Assembly: GCA_028280505.1 (NCBI GenBank)
Contig: JANQLO010000069.1
Coordinates: forward strand, 42,701 to 106,700
DNA: 64,000 nt
Source: Chromatiales bacterium
Lineage (GTDB): Bacteria > Pseudomonadota > Gammaproteobacteria > Chromatiales > Chromatiaceae
Reading direction: 5' to 3'
Shown piece by piece: positions 8,490 through 17,555 of the stretch (the first letter of the stretch is position 1; each line of letters begins with the position of its first letter). Made by a program: the position numbers and the translations under genes. The notes under the pieces were generated by a model that was not told the origin of the DNA, did no database searches, and saw only the letters and a program-made list of their open reading frames with translations.

Positions 8490-9854
8490 TCAGTCGCGAT
8501 TGGGCAGCGTCAGCCCGTACTTCTGGATCTTACGATCGAGCGCGGGACGTGAGATGCCCAGAATTTCGCAGCTGCGGCCTTTGTGGCCCCCTGTATGGTC
8601 GAGTACCCGTTGGATATGTTCGGCCTCTACGTGTTCAAGCGAACGCAGCGGCTTGTCATCGGTTGAGGTTGGGGCCGTAGCAGGGGTCGGCGTTGCTGCC
8701 GTGGGGTCGCGAAACCGCAAGTGATTCGCCGTGATTTGACCGTCGCGCGCCAATACGAGCGCCTGGGTCAGGGTGTTTTCCAGTTCGCGCACATTGCCGG
8801 GCCAGTCGTGACGTTGTAACGCTTCGACTGCGGATCGGGCCATTGCCGGTGGCGATTGATCGTTGTTTCGAGCGGCCTTCTCCAATAAGGCTGCCGCCAG
8901 TAGCGGGATGTCCTCGCGCCGTTCGCGCAGCGGCGGTAGCTCGATGGTGATCACATTGAGGCGGTAGGCCAAGTCTTCGCGGAATTCGCCTTCCCGCGCC
9001 CTTGCGAACAGGTCGCGATGGGTTGCGGCGATGATCCGTGCATTGATGGGTAGACTTTGGGTGCCGCCGACCCTTTCGATGATGCGTTCCTGTAACGCAC
9101 GTAAGAGCTTGGCCTGCAACGGGGGGGCCAACTCCGCGATTTCGTCCAAAAACAGCGTGCCGTCGCTCGCGAGTTCGAATTTGCCCGGTTTGGCGCGATC
9201 CGCGCCGGTGAAAGCCCCTTTTTCGTGGCCGAAAAGCTCACTTTCCAGCAGGGTGTCGACGATCGCCGCGCAGTTGATGGCAACGAAAGGTCCGCTGCGG
9301 TTGCTATGTTGGTGAATGAGGCGTGCGACCACCTCTTTGCCGGTCCCGGATTCACCCGTGATCAGCACGGTCGCGGCGTTTGCCGCCGACAAGGCGATTT
9401 GCTTACTGACCGCCAGCATCGCATCGCTGCGTCCGATCAGGTCGCCCAGCGGGCGATCGCGTTCCGGTGCCGGCTGTTCGGGCTCGGTTGCCTGTCCGGC
9501 GAGCACTTTGTCGATTGTCGACTGCAGGGTCGCGGTTTTCAGCGGCTTGTGGACGAAGTCGGCGGCGCCGAGCTTGATTGCCTGGATAGCCAGTTCGAGA
9601 TCGTGCAGGCCCGTCATCATGATCACGCTGGCATCCGGCTGGGTCTCGATCAAACGCGGCAACAGCGATATGCCTTCGCCATCCGGCAGTTGCTGATCGA
9701 GCATGATCAGTTCGACCGCATGCTGTCGTGCCAGCTCGAAACCTGCGGCGCAGAGGTCTGCGCTGAGTACCTCAAAGCCTAGGTCTTCGAAGTGCAGCGA
9801 GAGCATCTGGTTAAGTGCCCGGTCGTCCTCGATGATCAATACGCGGGTGGTCAT
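8490..9854 (-). CDS. Sigma-54 dependent response regulator (NtrC family)
   Basis: A 454-residue protein with three modules. The receiver (1-120) has phospho-acceptor D53 and K103. The AAA+ sigma-54 interaction domain (about 138-370) has Walker A GESGTGKE (167-174), the sigma-54 contact loop GAFTGA (213-218), Walker B TLFLDEIA (233-240) and the RLNVITIELPPLRERREDIP sensor region. The Fis-type HTH (about 410-454) includes HTGGHKGRSCEILGISRPALDRKI. All motifs needed to activate sigma-54 polymerase are intact. No histidine kinase is adjacent. The gene ends about 25 bases from the first of three direct repeats in front of the ECF sigma operon, its likely target. Confidence 0.92.
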   Translation of the reverse strand: MTTRVLIIEDDRALNQMLSLHFEDLGFEVLSADLCAAGFELARQHAVELIMLDQQLPDGEGISLLPRLIETQPDASVIMMTGLHDLELAIQAIKLGAADFVHKPLKTATLQSTIDKVLAGQATEPEQPAPERDRPLGDLIGRSDAMLAVSKQIALSAANAATVLITGESGTGKEVVARLIHQHSNRSGPFVAINCAAIVDTLLESELFGHEKGAFTGADRAKPGKFELASDGTLFLDEIAELAPPLQAKLLRALQERIIERVGGTQSLPINARIIAATHRDLFARAREGEFREDLAYRLNVITIELPPLRERREDIPLLAAALLEKAARNNDQSPPAMARSAVEALQRHDWPGNVRELENTLTQALVLARDGQITANHLRFRDPTAATPTPATAPTSTDDKPLRSLEHVEAEHIQRVLDHTGGHKGRSCEILGISRPALDRKIQKYGLTLPNRD

Positions 9855-9989
9855 AAGGCCATCTTAATCCGCATGCCGCAGGGTTCAAAATAGTGACGCA
9901 GGATTTTCATTCAGTGCAATTAAAGGTCGTACCTACGGGGCCGATGGGTTTTTGAAGGTTTTTAGAATCAACACAGATACGTCGAGAAG

Positions 9990-11318
9990 ATGCTTCCCGC
10001 AGACAATGGTGACGCCAGGACTGCCTTGACCAACGACGGTATTCGGCGAGTATTGCTGGTTGAAGACAGCCGCTCGGTTGCAAGTGTACTGGCCGGCGCA
10101 ATTAACCAGCTTGAAGGCATCGAGTGCGAGTTGGCCGGAAACTATGCAACGGCAAAGACGTTGCTTGAAGAGCGGGCGGAACGATTTTTCCTCGCGGTTC
10201 TCGATCTCAATCTGCCGGATGCGCCCAGAGGCGAGATCATCGACCTGGTCGAACAGTTCTCCATTCCTATCGTGGTGTTGACCGCGACGGTCGATGAGAG
10301 CATACGGGATGCCTTGTTTCGTCGAGGTGTCGCGGACTATGTCGCCAAAGAGGGCGTACTCGGTATCCAATACGTTACCCGGCTTGTCGATCGCATGGCA
10401 CACAGCACCGGGGCGAAGGTTTTGGTGGTCGACGATTCACGGACCTATCGTGAGTACTTGAGTACCTTGTTGAAGCAACATGGTTATACGGTCTGCAGCG
10501 CGACCGACGGTAAAGAGGGTTTGGCATTGTTGCGTGCCGACCCCGACATCCGTTTGGTGATCGCCGATTACAACATGCCGAATATGGACGGTTTGGCGAT
10601 GGTGGCGCAGATGCGCAAATTGCGCAGTCATGACGATCTTGCGATCGTCGCGGTTTCCGATTCCAGCAGGCCGGGGCTATTGGCACGTTTTCTCAAGGGC
10701 GGTGCCAGTGACTACTTGAACAAGCCCTTCTGCGTTGAAGAGTTTTATTGCCGTATCGATCAGAACATCGAGATGTTGCGCAGCGTTCAGCGCGCGCGTG
10801 ACGCGGCCGACCGTGATTTTCTCACCGGGCTGTACAACCGCCGGTACTTTTTCAAGCATGCCAGAAAGCTCCATGAAAAGGCGGTCGCCGGTGAACTGGA
10901 CATGTTGGTGGCGATGATCGATGCGGATCATTTCAAGAGAATCAACGATACCTATGGCCATAGCTTTGGCGATGAGGCCCTGGTCGCCATAGCCGATGTT
11001 CTCAGTGGTGCGATCGACAAAGGCGGTATAGCCGCTCGCTTTGGCGGTGAAGAGTTCGTTTGTCTTTTCGTGTTGGATCTGGCGGACAACCCTTTGCGTT
11101 GTCTCGACGCTCTGCGCCGCCAGATTGCCGATCTCGATTTACGCTATGAAGGTCGGCCGGTGCGTTTAACGGTGAGCATCGGCGCGACACATATGCCGGG
11201 CGACAATCTGGATGCGATGTTGCAGCAGGCTGACCGCGCGGTTTACGAGTCAAAAAACAAAGGGCGTAATCGGGTGACCTTGGTTCAATCGGCATACTGT
11301 TTGGAAGCGGGCTGCTAG
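9990..11318 (+). CDS. Diguanylate cyclase with two receiver domains (REC-REC-GGDEF)
   Basis: A 442-residue PleD-like protein. The first receiver (about 19-135, D72 in LAVLDLNLPDAPRG) and the second (about 140-260, Asp in LVIADYNMPNMDG) are followed by a GGDEF domain with the active-site GGEEF at 352-356. It should make cyclic di-GMP when phosphorylated. The RxxD product-inhibition site expected five residues before GGEEF is absent (that position reads DKGG). It is divergent from the sigma-54 regulator with about 135 bases between. The start at 9990 is followed by 18 residues before the first receiver strand and its ribosome site is weak, so a slightly different start is possible. Confidence 0.9.
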   Translation: MLPADNGDARTALTNDGIRRVLLVEDSRSVASVLAGAINQLEGIECELAGNYATAKTLLEERAERFFLAVLDLNLPDAPRGEIIDLVEQFSIPIVVLTATVDESIRDALFRRGVADYVAKEGVLGIQYVTRLVDRMAHSTGAKVLVVDDSRTYREYLSTLLKQHGYTVCSATDGKEGLALLRADPDIRLVIADYNMPNMDGLAMVAQMRKLRSHDDLAIVAVSDSSRPGLLARFLKGGASDYLNKPFCVEEFYCRIDQNIEMLRSVQRARDAADRDFLTGLYNRRYFFKHARKLHEKAVAGELDMLVAMIDADHFKRINDTYGHSFGDEALVAIADVLSGAIDKGGIAARFGGEEFVCLFVLDLADNPLRCLDALRRQIADLDLRYEGRPVRLTVSIGATHMPGDNLDAMLQQADRAVYESKNKGRNRVTLVQSAYCLEAGC

Positions 11319-11355
11319 TGATACTTTGCGGGCCGTATTGCGAACGACGACAGGT

Positions 11356-12291
11356 TTAGCCGGTCTGTAAGAGCCAGCAGCGATGCACCGGGTGCCGTTT
11401 GAAGTCGATCGGTATGGTCTTTTCCGTGATTTCGTTGACGCTAACGATTTGCTCGACGCGCGGATCGAGTTTGAACCCCTGTCGATTGTTGGAAAAGATC
11501 AACGTTCCGCCCGGTGCGAGCATAGCTGTAGTCGATTGCAGCAGCTTGTAGTGGTCGCGCTGGACATCGAAGCTTTGTTGCATGCGTTTCGAGTTCGAGA
11601 AACTCGGCGGGTCGAGCACGATGAGATCGAAGCGGGCCCGTTTTTCCGTCATGCGTTCGATGAAACGCAGCACGTCCGCCTGGACGAAGCTGTGCCGGGT
11701 GTTGTCATTGAGCCGATTGTGCACCAGATTGCGTCGGCTCCAATCCTGATAGGTTTTTGACATATCCACCGTAACGGTACGCCGGGCATCCCCGGCCGCG
11801 GCATAAACGGTGAAGCTGCCGGTGTAGGCGAAAAGATTGAGGAAAGTTTTGCCGGCGGCGCGTTCGCGGACCATTTGTCGGGTTTCACGATGATCGAGAA
11901 ATAGGCCGGTATCCAGATACCGACCGAGATTGACCTCGAAGCGCAGGCCGCGTTCTTCGACGGTAAACGACGGCGTTCGTGACGCCAGTTTTTCATATTG
12001 CGCCAGACCGCGCTGGCGTCGCCGCTGTTTCAGTACCACCTGTGGCAGGGGTATCTCAAGATCGATGGCGAGGCGATTGCGAACGGCGTCCAGTTCGTCG
12101 TCGGCCAAGGGGCGGCGTTTCTCCAATACCTGCACATGCAACCAGTCGCGATAACGATCGATCTGCAGGGGGAATTCGGACATGTCGCGGTCGTATAGCC
12201 GATAGGCCTCGAGTCCTTCGCGGCGCGCCCATTTACCCAGGTGGCGCTGGACCTTGCACACCCTGTTGCTCAATGCCGCAGGGTCGATCAC
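11356..12291 (-). CDS. Class I SAM-dependent methyltransferase, RlmK-like (23S rRNA type)
   Basis: A protein of about 311 residues matching the C-terminal RlmK half of RlmKL: substrate-side segment AYRLYDRDMSEFPLQIDRY, then GRYLDTGLFLDHRETR, SAM-binding FLNLFAYTGSFTVYAAAGDA and catalytic-loop DLIVLDPPSFSNSKRM. Such stand-alone proteins are expected to methylate 23S rRNA guanine (m7G2069 in E. coli RlmK), but specificity is inference. The GTG start at 12291 overlaps the stop of the DUF423 gene (GTGA), giving translational coupling; the open frame continues upstream to 12447, but that part lies inside DUF423 and has no family resemblance. Confidence 0.8.
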   Translation of the reverse strand: MIDPAALSNRVCKVQRHLGKWARREGLEAYRLYDRDMSEFPLQIDRYRDWLHVQVLEKRRPLADDELDAVRNRLAIDLEIPLPQVVLKQRRRQRGLAQYEKLASRTPSFTVEERGLRFEVNLGRYLDTGLFLDHRETRQMVRERAAGKTFLNLFAYTGSFTVYAAAGDARRTVTVDMSKTYQDWSRRNLVHNRLNDNTRHSFVQADVLRFIERMTEKRARFDLIVLDPPSFSNSKRMQQSFDVQRDHYKLLQSTTAMLAPGGTLIFSNNRQGFKLDPRVEQIVSVNEITEKTIPIDFKRHPVHRCWLLQTG

Positions 12292-12668
12292 CCTTCGCGG
12301 CGCGTCGCATGCCAGGCCAGGGCGCCCCAGCCGAGCAAAAAGGCCGTGCCTCCTATCGGCGTGACGACACCCAACCAACGGCCATCGGTGAGCGCCATCA
12401 GATAAAGGCTGCCGGAGAACAGCAGAATGCCGGTCGCGAAACTCCAACCGGCCAGCCGCAGACCTTGCCGTTGAATCCCGCTACCGAGTAGTCCGACTAC
12501 CAGCAGGGCTATGGCGTGCAATGCTTGGTATTCGACGCCCGTCTGGAAGATCTCGAGCAGCCCGCTGCTGAGGATAGGTTTGAGCCCGTGTGCGGCGAAG
12601 GCACCGAAGGCGACCGCGAGGAAGCCGTTGATTGCACCGAGAAAGATGAAATGGCGCAACGGGTTCAT
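12288..12668 (-). CDS. DUF423 family small membrane protein
   Basis: A 126-residue inner-membrane protein with four hydrophobic helices. It carries the DUF423 signature near the N-terminus (NGFLAVAFGAFAAHGLK) and the YQALHAIALL segment. The family is widespread in bacteria and has no settled function. It leads a coupled pair with the RlmK-like methyltransferase; the overlap is probably for expression only. Confidence 0.9.
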   Translation of the reverse strand: MNPLRHFIFLGAINGFLAVAFGAFAAHGLKPILSSGLLEIFQTGVEYQALHAIALLVVGLLGSGIQRQGLRLAGWSFATGILLFSGSLYLMALTDGRWLGVVTPIGGTAFLLGWGALAWHATRREG

Positions 12669-12705
12669 ACGGCTTGCGAATCGCTATCTGGAGTATCCGA
12701 GGCCA

Positions 12706-13263
12706 TTAGTGCAAATCGCGCTTGCCGAGTTCGTCGAGTATCTGTAGCACCAATTGCTGACTCCGGGTGTCGAGATGGGCACAGAGCTTATCGGCGTCAC
12801 GTTCGCCGTTGATCATAGGGCGGATGATCCCCGCCACTTGTGCCATGTCGCCGCCGACTTTACTCATCTGCTCGGCCATCTGACTGATCAAAGTGAGTGC
12901 CTGCACGTCACCCCGACCGGCCGCGTGGATCATGTGCGCCAACCCGGGTGCGGCGAGCGTCGGGTCGGCCTTTTTGTTTGGATCGGGCAGGCTGCGCGGG
13001 TCTCGCAAGCCATGTAGTATGGCCTCGGCGATCACCCGGTCTTCGTCGTCAAGGTTCTGGATCAGGTGTAACTCACGTTGGCCGTTAGCGAATTGACGTA
13101 TCGCTCCGACCAACGCCGTCCAGCCGCTATCGGCGGCCGACTGCAACAGCGCGTCGAGTTCGGCTTTGGCGTCGCTGCGCTGGAGCAGAGCGACCGTTTG
13201 GCAAATGAATCCGGCGTGTGCCTGGACGATTTGCTGATTGCGATCGGGTATGTTCATTGTCAA
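12706..13263 (-). CDS. Conserved hypothetical cytoplasmic protein
   Basis: A 185-residue soluble protein I do not recognise. It is mostly helical, starts MTMNIPDRNQQIVQAHAGFI, and has a central segment LADDED-like acidic patch (NLDDEDRVIAEAILHGLRDP) and a Met-rich helix (LISQMAEQMSKVGGDMAQVAGIIRPM). No signal peptide or transmembrane segment is seen. It lies about 50 bases downstream of the thioredoxin-HEAT gene on the same strand, so the two are likely co-transcribed. Helical content and context fit an adaptor or scaffold role, which is inference. Confidence 0.7.
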   Translation of the reverse strand: MTMNIPDRNQQIVQAHAGFICQTVALLQRSDAKAELDALLQSAADSGWTALVGAIRQFANGQRELHLIQNLDDEDRVIAEAILHGLRDPRSLPDPNKKADPTLAAPGLAHMIHAAGRGDVQALTLISQMAEQMSKVGGDMAQVAGIIRPMINGERDADKLCAHLDTRSQQLVLQILDELGKRDLH

Positions 13264-13314
13264 ATCATCTCGCGAGATTTGCGGCTGCGTCCAGTGGCAC
13301 TTGGGGCTTGGGCG

Positions 13315-13971
13315 TCATTCGAAAGTTTCCGTGGTGAGCTGTTGCAAAGCCTCGTGGGCCGTCTCTCTTACCTGTGCGTCCGCATCTCCGCTGAGTGTTT
13401 GCAGATGCGCGATTGCGGCGTGCGAACCCGTCAGGCCGAGAAAGTGTGCACCGTCTGCCCGAATTTGCGGTTCCGGGCTATTGACCAACTGGGCGGCGAT
13501 GGTTTCCGCCGAATCGCGCAGCCAGCCCTCGGGGCCGAGTTCTTCAAATACGGCGCTGACGCCAATGCGTACCGCGAACGGGGTGTCGAGATCGACCGCC
13601 AAACCCAGCAGAGCCGGCAGGAAATCGAAGTCGTGACGACAGGCAGCGATGGCGCGCTCCAACTCCCCTTGCGCCAGTAGTTCACGGAGATAGTGCTGCC
13701 TGCCGTCGGGTTGGGTCGCTCGGTCGGCCCAATGGGCCAACTCACCGGGCGTATGTGTGCCGACCAGTTCGAATGGACCGATCTTTATCCAGGGTACGCT
13801 GCGAGCCCCACGCGCCGCTGCGGCATCTGGTTTGGCCGCGATATTGATAACGTCGAGGCGGCCGATTTTTCCCTGTTTGAGCAGTGCCGACATCGCAGCC
13901 AGCACGCTCGGGCAGTGTGCGCAGCCGCTGGCGATCAGGAGTTCGGCGTCCGGGACATTATCTTGATTCAT
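13315..13971 (-). CDS. Thioredoxin-fold protein fused to HEAT repeats
   Basis: About 218 residues. The N-terminal 80 residues look like a compact glutaredoxin/thioredoxin domain: AELLIASGCAHCPSV gives redox pair C17-C20, and RSVPWIKIG supplies the cis-proline. The C-terminal half is helical and ends in a HEAT-like repeat (PQIRADGAHFLGLTGSHAAIAHLQTLSGD...VRETAHEALQQL). No signal peptide is visible, so it is cytoplasmic. The start at 13971 (MNQDNVPD) fits the domain edge; an upstream ATG at 14037 would add 22 unrelated residues, and neither has a strong ribosome site. A redox-regulated scaffold is plausible but unproven. It is adjacent to and divergent from aprBA. Confidence 0.72.
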   Translation of the reverse strand: MNQDNVPDAELLIASGCAHCPSVLAAMSALLKQGKIGRLDVINIAAKPDAAAARGARSVPWIKIGPFELVGTHTPGELAHWADRATQPDGRQHYLRELLAQGELERAIAACRHDFDFLPALLGLAVDLDTPFAVRIGVSAVFEELGPEGWLRDSAETIAAQLVNSPEPQIRADGAHFLGLTGSHAAIAHLQTLSGDADAQVRETAHEALQQLTTETFE

Positions 13972-14402
13972 TAGGGGATTCGCCTGAGCCGGCGCAGTGT
14001 TGTCGCGGCATTGTTCAGCACCTGGCTGAGCGAGCATTGAGTATAGCCCGCGTTCGGTCCGATTTTCATGGAAGAACAGGCTGTTGATTCGGTGTATTAG
14101 AAAAAGAAATAAGGCTGATTTATGCTTACCGACGATAAAACTATTTGGCCTTTTTTACCCTCCCTGACTATGTTTGTGTACCCCTAGGGACCCACCATGC
14201 CACATGTCTCGATTTTGCGCGTGCGCCCCACCGGGTATAGGTCGGCTATCCGGGGGCGGGTTGCCAGACAGGGGCGGCGAGTCGGGAGCGATCGTTCGGA
14301 CCCTTTCCCTCTTCCTAAAGATCTGAGTCGTGATCCTTCGAATGAAAATCGTCACCGATCAGGTATCCAAACAGTGCAGCGTAACCTCAGGAGAAATCAT
14401 CG
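13972..14402 (+). promoter_or_regulatory. Upstream region of aprBA
   Basis: A 430-base stretch without a convincing gene between the divergent thioredoxin-HEAT gene and aprB. It must hold the aprBA promoter. I see an AT-rich stretch near 14090-14150 and a CCCTAGGG palindrome near 14181-14188, but no convincing -35/-10 pair or known operator. AGGAG precedes the aprB ATG. Confidence 0.4.
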
Positions 14403-14870
14403 ATGCCTACATTCGTACGTACCGACAAGTGTGATGGTTGTAGGGGCCAGGACAAGACGGCGTGCGTGTACATCTGCCCACACGATCTTATGGTGTTGGA
14501 TAAGGACGGTTCTGCTACCGGTCATGCCATGCAATCCTACAACCAAGAGCCGGAGCAGTGCTGGGAGTGTTACGCTTGCGTCAAGATCTGTCCTCGAAGT
14601 GCGATCGAAGTACGCCCGTATGCCGATATCGTGCCGCTGGGGGCATCGGTGCAGCCGCTGTGCGGCACCGGCTCCATCATGTGGACCATCAGGTTCCGCA
14701 ACGGCACCATGAAACGTTTCAAGTTCCCGATCCGTACCACCCCGGATGGCTCCATCGATCCTTACGGCGGTAAGCCAGAAGCAGATATCAACAAGATTAG
14801 CGACAACGGCTTTTTCGTCGAATCCAATGGCTACCGCTCCGGTGATCCGAGCGAACTGATCGCGAAGTAA
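14403..14870 (+). CDS. aprB: Adenylylsulfate (APS) reductase beta subunit
   Basis: A 155-residue iron-sulfur electron-transfer subunit of dissimilatory APS reductase. Two [4Fe-4S] ferredoxin-type cysteine sets are visible: CDGCRGQDKTACVYICP (from C11) and CWECYACVKICP (from about C52). The C-terminal tail (residues about 90-155) that wraps around AprA is present. In sulfur oxidisers AprBA runs in the oxidative direction, turning sulfite plus AMP into APS in the cytoplasm. aprA follows 45 bases downstream in the same operon. No aprM or qmoABC electron-acceptor gene follows. Confidence 0.96.
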   Translation: MPTFVRTDKCDGCRGQDKTACVYICPHDLMVLDKDGSATGHAMQSYNQEPEQCWECYACVKICPRSAIEVRPYADIVPLGASVQPLCGTGSIMWTIRFRNGTMKRFKFPIRTTPDGSIDPYGGKPEADINKISDNGFFVESNGYRSGDPSELIAK

Positions 14871-14915
14871 CCGCGCGTCGCACGGAACGGAAGACTGAGA
14901 AACGAGGTATTTTCA

Positions 14916-16919
14916 ATGGCTGAATTCGGTAAACCTGACGTCGTCGAAGAAGAGGTAGACATCCTCATCATCGGCGGTGGCATGGCCGCATGCGGTACCG
15001 GTTATGAGATTGGTCCATGGATGAACGCTGCGAAGGCACAGGGCGTCGACATCAAAGTGAAACTGGTCGACAAGGCGGCAATGGATCGTTCCGGCGCCGT
15101 TGCCCAGGGGTTGTCGGCAATCAACACCTACATCGGTTCGGAGCAGGATCCGGCGGATTACGCCCGTATGGTCTCGAACGATCTGATGGGTATCACCCGC
15201 GACGATCTGACCTACGACCTGGGCCGTCATGTCGACGAATCGGTACACCTGTTCGAAGAGTGGGGGCTGCCGATCTGGAAAACCGACGAAAACGGTGAAC
15301 GTCATGACGGCTCGAAAGGCATGACGCCACTGAAGGACGGCGGCAAGCCCGTACGTTCCGGTAAATGGCAGATCATGATCAACGGCGAATCCTACAAGTG
15401 GATCGTCGCCGAGGCCGCGAAGAAGGCGCTGGGTCCCGACCGTATCCAGGAGCGTGTCTTCATCGTCAAGCTGGTCAACGACAAGAACGACAAGAACCGT
15501 ATCGCCGGTGCAGTCGGCTTCTCGGTTCGCGAACACAAGCTGTACGTGTACAAGTGCAAGGCCGCCCTGCTGGTCGCCGGTGGTTGTGTGAACATCTTCC
15601 GTCCGCGTTCGGTCGGTGAAGGTCAGGGCCGTGCCTGGTATCCGGTTTGGAACGCGGGTTCCACTTATGCCATGGCTGCCGAGGCCGGTGCCGAGCTGAC
15701 TATGATGGAAAACCGTTTCGTACCGACCCGTTTCAAAGACGGTTACGGTCCGGTCGGCGCCTGGTTCCTGCTGTTCAAAGCGCAGGCCACCAATGCCTTC
15801 GGTGAAGTATACCTGCAGCGCAACAAGGACTTGCTGGAGGATTATCCGCCCTATGGCCAGACCAAAGTGCCGGCGTCCTGCCTGCGTAATCACCTGATGC
15901 TGAAAGAGATGCGTGAAGGTCGTGGCCCGATCTGGATAGATACCGTCACCGCGCTGGCAAACCTGCGTGAGACCCTGTCACCGCGTGAGGTCAAGCACCT
16001 CGAGGCCGAGGCATGGGAGGATTTCCTCGACATGTGTATCGGTCAGTGTGGTATCTGGGCCGGTGAAAACATCGAGCCGGAGAAAAAAAACTCCGAGCTG
16101 ATGCCGACCGAACCCTACCTGCTGGGCTCGCACGCGGGCTGCTGCGGTATCTGGGCTTCGGGTCCGACCGATGTCGGTGCGCCGACCGGCGAAGAGCATC
16201 CGGAAAAGGACAGGATTCCGGGTCATCTGCCGGAAGGCTGGAACTGGGGTTATCGTGGCATGACCACCGTTCAGGGCCTGTTCACCGCGGGTGATGGCGT
16301 TGGTGCGTCGGGCCACAAGTTTTCCTCCGGTTCGCACGCCGAAGGTCGCATGTGTGCCAAGTCGATGGTCAAGTTCGTCATGGACAACAAAGACTGGCAG
16401 CCTGAGTTCGACACCACGGTCGACGAGTTGACCGAAGAGATCTACCGTCCGGTCCGTAATTACCTCGAGCACAAGGATTACACTACCGCGATCGATATCA
16501 ACCCGAACTACATCACCCCGCGTATGCTGCAGTTTCGTCTGCAGAAGATCATGGACGAGTATGTAGCCGGTGTCTCGACCTACTACACCACCAACGAGCA
16601 TATGTTGGATCTGGCCGAGCAGAAGCTCGAGATGTTGAAGGAAGACGCGCTGAAGATGCGTGCCAAGGACTTGCACGAGCTGCTGCGCGCGTGGGAGAAC
16701 TACCACCGCATTCTGACCGCAGAGGCTCACATGAAGCACATCCGGTTCCGTGAGGAATCGCGCTATCCGGGTTTCTATTATCGTATGGACAAGAACTTCA
16801 TCGACGAAGAGAACTGGCACTGCTTCGTGAACTCGGTGTACGACAAAGAGACCAAGACCTGGACGTGCTTCAAGCGTGCCCATAAGGATCTGGTCGACAA
16901 GTCGAAGCTGTTCAAGTAA
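14916..16919 (+). CDS. aprA: Adenylylsulfate (APS) reductase alpha subunit
   Basis: A 667-residue FAD flavoprotein, the catalytic subunit of APS reductase. The dinucleotide-binding motif is DILIIGGGMAACGTGYE (from about residue 13), and the family segment MDRSGAVAQGLSAINTYIG follows. Also present are NIFRPRSVGEGQGRAWYP, HAGCCGIWASGPTD and the second FAD segment LFTAGDGVGASGHKFSSGSHAEGR. Length and termini are intact, and GAGG precedes the ATG. Together with aprB it marks cytoplasmic sulfite oxidation through APS, presumably followed by an ATP sulfurylase encoded elsewhere. The operon closes with a strong terminator. Confidence 0.97.
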   Translation: MAEFGKPDVVEEEVDILIIGGGMAACGTGYEIGPWMNAAKAQGVDIKVKLVDKAAMDRSGAVAQGLSAINTYIGSEQDPADYARMVSNDLMGITRDDLTYDLGRHVDESVHLFEEWGLPIWKTDENGERHDGSKGMTPLKDGGKPVRSGKWQIMINGESYKWIVAEAAKKALGPDRIQERVFIVKLVNDKNDKNRIAGAVGFSVREHKLYVYKCKAALLVAGGCVNIFRPRSVGEGQGRAWYPVWNAGSTYAMAAEAGAELTMMENRFVPTRFKDGYGPVGAWFLLFKAQATNAFGEVYLQRNKDLLEDYPPYGQTKVPASCLRNHLMLKEMREGRGPIWIDTVTALANLRETLSPREVKHLEAEAWEDFLDMCIGQCGIWAGENIEPEKKNSELMPTEPYLLGSHAGCCGIWASGPTDVGAPTGEEHPEKDRIPGHLPEGWNWGYRGMTTVQGLFTAGDGVGASGHKFSSGSHAEGRMCAKSMVKFVMDNKDWQPEFDTTVDELTEEIYRPVRNYLEHKDYTTAIDINPNYITPRMLQFRLQKIMDEYVAGVSTYYTTNEHMLDLAEQKLEMLKEDALKMRAKDLHELLRAWENYHRILTAEAHMKHIRFREESRYPGFYYRMDKNFIDEENWHCFVNSVYDKETKTWTCFKRAHKDLVDKSKLFK

Positions 16920-16933
16920 GTCTTACTCGACAG

Positions 16934-16962
16934 CCGGGCACCCTTGGGTGCCCGGTTTTTTT
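16934..16962 (+). terminator. Rho-independent terminator of aprBA
   Basis: A ten-base GC-rich perfect inverted repeat (CCGGGCACCC and GGGTGCCCGG, tight loop) followed by seven T, 15 bases after the aprA stop. One of the strongest terminators in the window. Confidence 0.92.
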
Positions 16963-17023
16963 ATGCGACGAGGTTTTGATTGTCCCTTTCCGACTGGGCA
17001 ATCGGATGTGACGGCCCAGTCGT

Positions 17024-17266
17024 TCAGTAGCCTCCGGCGAACGGACTGATATCGCTACCTTGGCCTGCCGGTGGCGACTCGCGATAATCGGCGATACAGC
17101 GCGATAGATAAAGCGCGCGATCCTCAGAAAGAATCTGATAGCTCTCGGCCTCTTTTTCGCAATGGAGCTGCGCTTGATACGGGTTGAAGCCGATGTCGTT
17201 GGATGAGGCCTGCACAGCAGGGATAACGAACAGGGCGGCTACGGCAAGAGCGATTGTTGCTTTCAT
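17024..17266 (-). CDS. Small secreted protein with two cysteines
   Basis: An 80-residue protein with a clear signal peptide (MKATIALAVAALFVIPAVQA, cleaved before SSND). The mature part is about 60 residues with Cys in QLHCEKEA and LSRCIADY, likely one periplasmic disulfide. The ATG at 17266 is preferred, with GGGGAAA upstream; an in-frame GTG lies just before it. I do not recognise the family. It converges on the aprBA terminator and is divergent from the YkgJ-type gene. Confidence 0.68.
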   Translation of the reverse strand: MKATIALAVAALFVIPAVQASSNDIGFNPYQAQLHCEKEAESYQILSEDRALYLSRCIADYRESPPAGQGSDISPFAGGY

Positions 17267-17555
17267 CACGTTTCCCCGGAATTGATTCGAACTCGGTAAT
17301 CGGGATGGGCTCCCGAATTAAATCCGAGTAAAATACTAGGTTAAGCCGATCCATCTGAGTAAGGTTTTCTCCCCGGGCGTTCGTGTGGGAATCAACCGAG
17401 CACCGAATGCGGCGAGTTTTGCCAAGAACAATGAATGGGGCACGGCAGTAAAATCAGAAGAAACTTGTAATCGCCGCTCCTTATGCGTTGTCCGTGCTGT
17501 GCTAGCGTCAGGAGTTATCTTCCGCTCGTCGAGCGGGTCGAGCCGAGGTATCGCC

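Noticed and set aside
14175..14195. CCCTAGGG palindrome as a NarL-type site before aprB
   Set aside because: Only part of the consensus is present and an 8-base palindrome is too short to support a regulator call.
14913..16883. Two long minus-strand frames inside aprA
   Set aside because: aprA on the plus strand is unmistakable; the antisense frames reflect its codon bias.
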